Shown one piece after another: positions 24,430 through 27,888 of a stretch of 27,888 bases of DNA. Numbering within the stretch: the first letter of the stretch is position 1; every line of letters begins with the position of its first letter. The position numbers and the translations under genes were made by a program. The notes under the pieces were generated by a model. It worked only from the letters and a program-made list of their open reading frames with translations, was not told the DNA's origin and searched no databases. The DNA lies in the IMG/VR virus record IMGVR_UViG_3300013126_000191, positions 1 through 27,888 of that record; one strand, given 5' to 3'. This DNA is from a virus.

Positions 24430-25701
24430 ATGACCACAGGCTTCAGCAACGAAACGATCGAAGGCTCGGTGTCGATGCGTGGGTTTACATCCCCACCATC
24501 GGTGTCGGCATCTGGTTACGGGGCATTTCATTTCGACGCATCACTTGGAAAGTTTCGGATGTCTGAATCCGGTGGTGCCTACCAAGACATGGGTACTGTG
24601 CGGAGCGTAGGCATCACTGCTCCTGCTGCTGGGATCACGGCGACCGGTACGGTTACATCCTCGGGCACGATCACATTGGCGTTGGCAAATGACCTTGCGG
24701 CGTTGGAAGGTTTAGGATCTACCGGGTTCGCCAAGCGCACTGGATCTGATACGTGGACAACTCAGGTCAGCATAGACCTCACCGCAGATGTGACCGGAGC
24801 GCTCCAGATAGCCAACGGTGGCAGCGGTCAGACTACTAGGCAAGCAGCCTTCGACGCCTTGAGCCCACTGGCAAGCACTGGTGGCATGATCTTCAGGAAC
24901 AGCTTAGGGAACAACGTGCAGAGGTCGATAGGTGCAGATGGCACGTATCTCAAGGCCAGCGGTGGTTTGCCGGTGTGGAACTTTTTAAGCGGATCCGACA
25001 TCGGCAACGGCACAGTGGCCGCTGTTGTTGGAGGCACAGGGTTCAGCACCTACACCAGCGGCGACATGCTTTATGCGACAAGTGGGATCGCTCTTGGAAA
25101 GCTGGGTATCGGTTCATCAGGCCAGGTGCTCGCCGTGTTTTCAGGAGCGCCGGCATGGGTTACGCTGAGCTCCACCTCGTCGTCATTTGCGGCTACTCGC
25201 TTCGACACCTCTGGAGCCACAGCCGGGATCGCTCTTGCCAACCGCGCTACCGGACTCACCAACACGGGTGTTGAGTGGTATTGCCCAGCAACCGGCGAAG
25301 CCCATCTCTACAACTACAACACTCTCGCTGACAGCTTCGTCATCAATGGGTCAGGTCATGTCACAACCGGAGAATGGAGAGGTACGGTCGTTGCCGCGGC
25401 TTACGGTGGCACAGGCATTACGTCCTATGCTGTCGGCGACACTCTCTATGCCAATTCGTCGACGACGTTGGCGAAGTTGGCTGGCAATACGACAACCACT
25501 AAGAAGTTCCTGACTCAAACAGGAACAGGATCCGCATCACAGGCTCCGGTGTGGACGAGTCCTGTTACGGGATGGGCCGCTCAATCATGCTCGCTCAGCC
25601 GAACACTGCTTTGCGGTGGAAGCGCAACGCTCGACAATCTTTCCCAGGTCCTTTCGACGTTGATCAACGATCTCAGATCATTCGGAGTTATCACCACATG
25701 A
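24430..25701 (+). CDS. second tail fibre, 423 aa
   Basis: The gene starts nine bases after the large fibre stop, without a clear Shine-Dalgarno. The N-terminus (MTTGFSNETI, then GAFHFDASLGKFRMSESGGAYQ) looks like a short attachment or capping domain. The body carries three GGT/GGS shaft modules, near nt 24820, 25029 and 25402 (for example GGTGITSYAVGDTLYANSS). These are the same family as those of the large fibre, pointing to shared ancestry or gene duplication. The end, TLDNLSQVLSTLINDLRSFG, is a typical closing helix of phage fibre proteins. It may bind a different receptor or branch from the main fibre. The stop overlaps the glycosyltransferase start (ATGA). Confidence 0.85.
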   Translation: MTTGFSNETIEGSVSMRGFTSPPSVSASGYGAFHFDASLGKFRMSESGGAYQDMGTVRSVGITAPAAGITATGTVTSSGTITLALANDLAALEGLGSTGFAKRTGSDTWTTQVSIDLTADVTGALQIANGGSGQTTRQAAFDALSPLASTGGMIFRNSLGNNVQRSIGADGTYLKASGGLPVWNFLSGSDIGNGTVAAVVGGTGFSTYTSGDMLYATSGIALGKLGIGSSGQVLAVFSGAPAWVTLSSTSSSFAATRFDTSGATAGIALANRATGLTNTGVEWYCPATGEAHLYNYNTLADSFVINGSGHVTTGEWRGTVVAAAYGGTGITSYAVGDTLYANSSTTLAKLAGNTTTTKKFLTQTGTGSASQAPVWTSPVTGWAAQSCSLSRTLLCGGSATLDNLSQVLSTLINDLRSFGVITT

Positions 25702-26333
25702 AAATCCTTTTGGCATACGTGGTGACACGGCAACTTTTTGAAGACTTCCACCGAACGTTGAGTTGCCAGCTTCAGTTCCCTAATGCACGCAACGGGTTTG
25801 GCCAGGTGCTCGTCACTGACACCGATATGGGTGGGGCCGTTCCATCAGTGAAGGCGGATTGCTGGGTGAATGGCGAGTTCTGCTTAGCCAAAGCTCGCAA
25901 CGCTTCCATCGACTACGCTTTGAGTCACGGCTACGAGTGGCTCGTCACTTTGGACGCAGACTCGGTAGTCCTCAACATGCCGACCATTTTTCCGCGCTCT
26001 GGGTTCGCTCAAGTCAACGTGTTTCAACATCCATCTCAGACCCCGTATCACGACTTTGACTTGAGCAACCCCAACTTCTGGCACCTCATGGGTTGGTATC
26101 TCATTCATCGAGACGTGTTCTCTCGATACCGATTCTGCGAAGACTTCGTTGGGTATGGCTACGAGGAAGACGACTACCGGATAAACGTGCTGAAGAACGT
26201 TCAACCAATGATTACCGACATGCGGACCATCCACCTTTACCACCGCATGCGTTGCACTCAGGTTCACAACAAGGATTTATTTGAACAGAGGCGTGGACCG
26301 GTGGTTCCTCAATGCCGGATTGGAGCATCCTGA
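25698..26333 (+). CDS. GT-A type glycosyltransferase, 211 aa
   Basis: I chose the ATG at 25698, which overlaps the preceding stop by the shared ATGA. A frame reaching back to 25551 exists but would lie inside the fibre gene. The product has a short Rossmann-like start (MKILLAYVVT), a KARNASIDYALSHG segment (65-78), then a DAD motif (residues 86-88, in VTLDADSVV) that normally binds the metal-nucleotide sugar. GYGYEEDDY (152-160) resembles the acidic GWG.EDDD motif of galactosyltransferase-like families, and IHLYH (178-182) supplies possible metal-binding histidines. Its size suits a single catalytic domain. The donor and acceptor are unknown; the fibre, capsid or a host glycan are candidates. 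It ends the tail block. Confidence 0.8.
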   Translation: MKILLAYVVTRQLFEDFHRTLSCQLQFPNARNGFGQVLVTDTDMGGAVPSVKADCWVNGEFCLAKARNASIDYALSHGYEWLVTLDADSVVLNMPTIFPRSGFAQVNVFQHPSQTPYHDFDLSNPNFWHLMGWYLIHRDVFSRYRFCEDFVGYGYEEDDYRINVLKNVQPMITDMRTIHLYHRMRCTQVHNKDLFEQRRGPVVPQCRIGAS

Positions 26334-26365
26334 AAACACTGGACAAAGCTGTGTGCTAGCGTAAT

Positions 26366-26389
26366 TGTCACCTCATAGCTGGCGTGACA
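26366..26389 (+). promoter_or_regulatory. conserved 24-bp element, copy 4 (before the last block)
   Basis: The sequence is TGTCACCTCAT, then AGCTGGC, then GTGACA, again with a perfect inverted repeat at its ends. It lies in the 94-base gap after the glycosyltransferase, 38 bases before the ATG at 26428. I see no clear intrinsic terminator just upstream of this copy. Confidence 0.76.
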
Positions 26390-26427
26390 GTCACGCTGCT
26401 TAATCACAACCAATCACCGCAGAACTC

Positions 26428-26964
26428 ATGAGCAAACCCACAGTCACAATCAAGAACAGCGAACTCGCAGGCATCAAGGATGCTATCATCCTGCTTGAAG
26501 CGGGACAGCGTATTGGTCCGGTGGCGTCTACCGGCTTAGACGGCAAGCCATTGCTGCGCCAGAACGACATGCAGCCGGTGCTGCTTCACACCTATCCAGG
26601 CGATCATAAAAAGTTCGTGTTCACCGATGAAGGTGGCGTTCGCTACAAGCTGGCGCGAGCTTTGCGCGAGATCGAAAAGGCCATGCGAGCCATGGACAAG
26701 TCGCGCACCGAGTTCATCGAAGCCGCGATGGGTTCTCAAAAGGAAGATGACAAGTTTAAGGACTTGTCGGATCTCACGGGGCCTTACCTCAACGAGTTCC
26801 GCGAAGAGTATCAAGATCTGTTGGACAGTGAATCTGTGATCGAAATTCTGAAGATCCCGCTTTCCAAGATCGACATCGAGAAGAACACCATCCCAGCAAC
26901 GGTTCTGTCGCCGTTGTTGGATGTGGTGATCGTCGATGATTCTGGCGACAAGTACGCCACCTAA
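26428..26964 (+). CDS. hypothetical protein, 178 aa
   Basis: The frame starts MSKPTVTIKN without a Shine-Dalgarno; the leader contains CCAATCACCGC. The N-terminal half is compact with a short hydrophobic segment (GIKDAIILLEAG) and a Gly-rich stretch. The middle is a charged helix (YKLARALREIEKAMRAMDKS, about residues 74-93), and the end is polar with paired strands (TVLSPLLDVVIVDDSG). No catalytic motif, membrane segment or fibre module is visible. The gene is the first of the fourth block and sits two genes from the fibre region; a chaperone or fibre-assembly factor is possible, but I do not recognise the family and give no function. Confidence 0.6.
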   Translation: MSKPTVTIKNSELAGIKDAIILLEAGQRIGPVASTGLDGKPLLRQNDMQPVLLHTYPGDHKKFVFTDEGGVRYKLARALREIEKAMRAMDKSRTEFIEAAMGSQKEDDKFKDLSDLTGPYLNEFREEYQDLLDSESVIEILKIPLSKIDIEKNTIPATVLSPLLDVVIVDDSGDKYAT

Positions 26965-26967
26965 GCC

Positions 26968-27888
26968 ATGACTGTTCCTCCCATCACCACTAGGTCATCG
27001 AAAGGTAGCCCGCTTACAGCAGCCGAGGGTGATGCGAACTTGACGACACTGCGCGACGCGATCAACGGCTTGTTCGCGTTGCTTGGTGTTGCGCTCAAGA
27101 GCGATGGCAGCATCAAGGACGCGGCGGTTGCTACCGCTGCGATCGTGGACCGGGCAGTCACGAACGCGAAGCTAGCCTTTGACTCTGCGTTCTACGCTGC
27201 GGACAGCGGAGCCGCAGACGCGTTGGTGGTGACGTTCTCCCCTGCCCCATCGGCATACGCCGCTGGGATGAGGCTGCTGGTGAGGGTGGCTAATACCAAC
27301 ACGACTGTCACAACGATCAATGTCAACAGTCTTGGTGTTAAGACCATCAAGAAGAACGGCAGCACCGACTTGGCGGCTGGCGACATCATTGCCGGTCAGA
27401 TCATCGACCTAGCTTATGACTCCGTATCTGGCACGTTCCAGATGGCTAACACATTGCCAAATGTCACCACTCCATGGGCGACTGGGGTTGTCTTCCAGCA
27501 GTTCACACCGAACACAACGGCGCTGTCGAGCATCCCCCAGAAGATTGCTGACTGCGCTTTGACGCTTCCGGCTGGCAAGACATGGGTTGGTATCAAGGTC
27601 GTGTTCAGCGGGTTCTTGAACGGCACAACGGGAAGCGTCAAGGGTATAGAGTTTGAGACTAACCCAATTCGCCACAGCGGTACTGGGTTGGCTCTGGTGA
27701 CCGACCGAATACCTGGTGGAGTGTTTGCTAACAACTCGGATGACGCGGTGTTGGTTCACTTCACTGCCGAGGGGGTGCCAACGGGTTACACGGGGGTCAG
27801 CTTGGCGTTGGAGATCTACGCAAAGTATCCAAGCTCGGCGAGCGCTGGGGATGACACGTCGCGTCGCAATGGTTACGCAATCGGCTAC
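26968..27888 (+). CDS. third tail fibre-like protein, cut by the right window edge
   Basis: I translated this by hand from the ATG at 26968, three bases after the previous stop; the frame stays open to the end of the window (307 residues visible). It begins MTVPPITTRS, with an Ala/Leu-rich helical part (LTTLRDAINGLFALLGVAL). It then has a module I recall from many phage fibres: ALVVTFSPAPSAYAAGMRLL, TTINVNSLGVKTIKKNG and DIIAGQIIDLAYDSVSG, about residues 84-160. Further beta-rich sequence follows (ADCALTLPAGKTW, LALEIYAKYPSS). No pectate-lyase or hydrolase motif is seen in the visible part. Likely a fibre, or a virion protein with a fibre-like domain. Confidence 0.75.
   Translation, partial: MTVPPITTRSSKGSPLTAAEGDANLTTLRDAINGLFALLGVALKSDGSIKDAAVATAAIVDRAVTNAKLAFDSAFYAADSGAADALVVTFSPAPSAYAAGMRLLVRVANTNTTVTTINVNSLGVKTIKKNGSTDLAAGDIIAGQIIDLAYDSVSGTFQMANTLPNVTTPWATGVVFQQFTPNTTALSSIPQKIADCALTLPAGKTWVGIKVVFSGFLNGTTGSVKGIEFETNPIRHSGTGLALVTDRIPGGVFANNSDDAVLVHFTAEGVPTGYTGVSLALEIYAKYPSSASAGDDTSRRNGYAIGY

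Noticed and set aside
18658-24531. Many long minus-strand frames opposite the fibre genes
   Set aside because: They are frame shadows of GC-rich, repeat-containing coding sequence with no independent start signals.
25551-25697. Upstream extension of the glycosyltransferase
   Set aside because: The extra residues are antistructural shadow of the fibre gene; the ATGA overlap gives a natural start.

Overview
The window is the structural (virion) module of a tailed double-stranded DNA phage (Caudoviricetes). In order it carries large terminase, portal, a scaffold-like protein, a probable major capsid protein, head accessory proteins, a head-tail adaptor, a large tail nozzle-like protein and several fibre proteins. 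No tape measure, tail tube, sheath or baseplate gene lies between the adaptor and the fibres, so a short-tailed (podovirus) virion is the best reading. No integrase, polymerase, lysin, tRNA or CRISPR array is visible. The host cannot be read from the sequence. GC is roughly 50-60% over most of the window, and many starts lack a clear Shine-Dalgarno sequence.

Layout. Positions 1-1182 hold a minus-strand group of small genes, ending (read leftwards) in a coiled-coil protein cut by the window edge and beginning with a ribbon-helix-helix regulator. A 67-bp gap separates that regulator from a divergent XRE/Cro-type regulator at 1250, a switch-like arrangement. From 1250 to the right edge every gene is on the plus strand: a small membrane protein (1697), a candidate small terminase (2055), large terminase (2905), two small unknowns, portal (5073) and scaffold (7519). 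Next come the capsid protein (9199), a beta-rich head protein (10902), two small single-helix membrane proteins (11483, 11730) and a two-domain virion protein (12153). The adaptor fused to a phosphoesterase-like domain follows (13404), then the nozzle-like protein (14876), a coiled-coil fibre-like protein (17737), a 2002-residue fibre (18412), a second fibre (24430), a glycosyltransferase (25698), an unknown protein (26428) and a third fibre-like protein cut by the right edge (26968).

Two observations stand out. First, a 24-bp element, TGTCACCTCAT followed by seven variable bases and GTGACA, occurs four times, always in a gene-free gap or start region just upstream of a gene, at 4441, 9151, 13376 and 26366. 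Two copies come directly after clear intrinsic terminators. The four copies split the virion genes into four blocks (portal/scaffold, capsid, tail, last fibre). This is a strong candidate for a phage-specific promoter or operator. Second, the head-tail adaptor carries a C-terminal calcineurin/purple-acid-phosphatase-like domain in which GNH has become GND and GHxH has become GWSR, so it looks like a virion-borne pseudoenzyme.

The large fibre contains a low-GC segment of about 1 kb encoding lectin-like domains. It lies between two diverged copies of a fibre module and looks like a host-range cassette gained by transfer. The glycosyltransferase overlaps the second fibre gene by its stop codon and may modify a virion or host surface structure.
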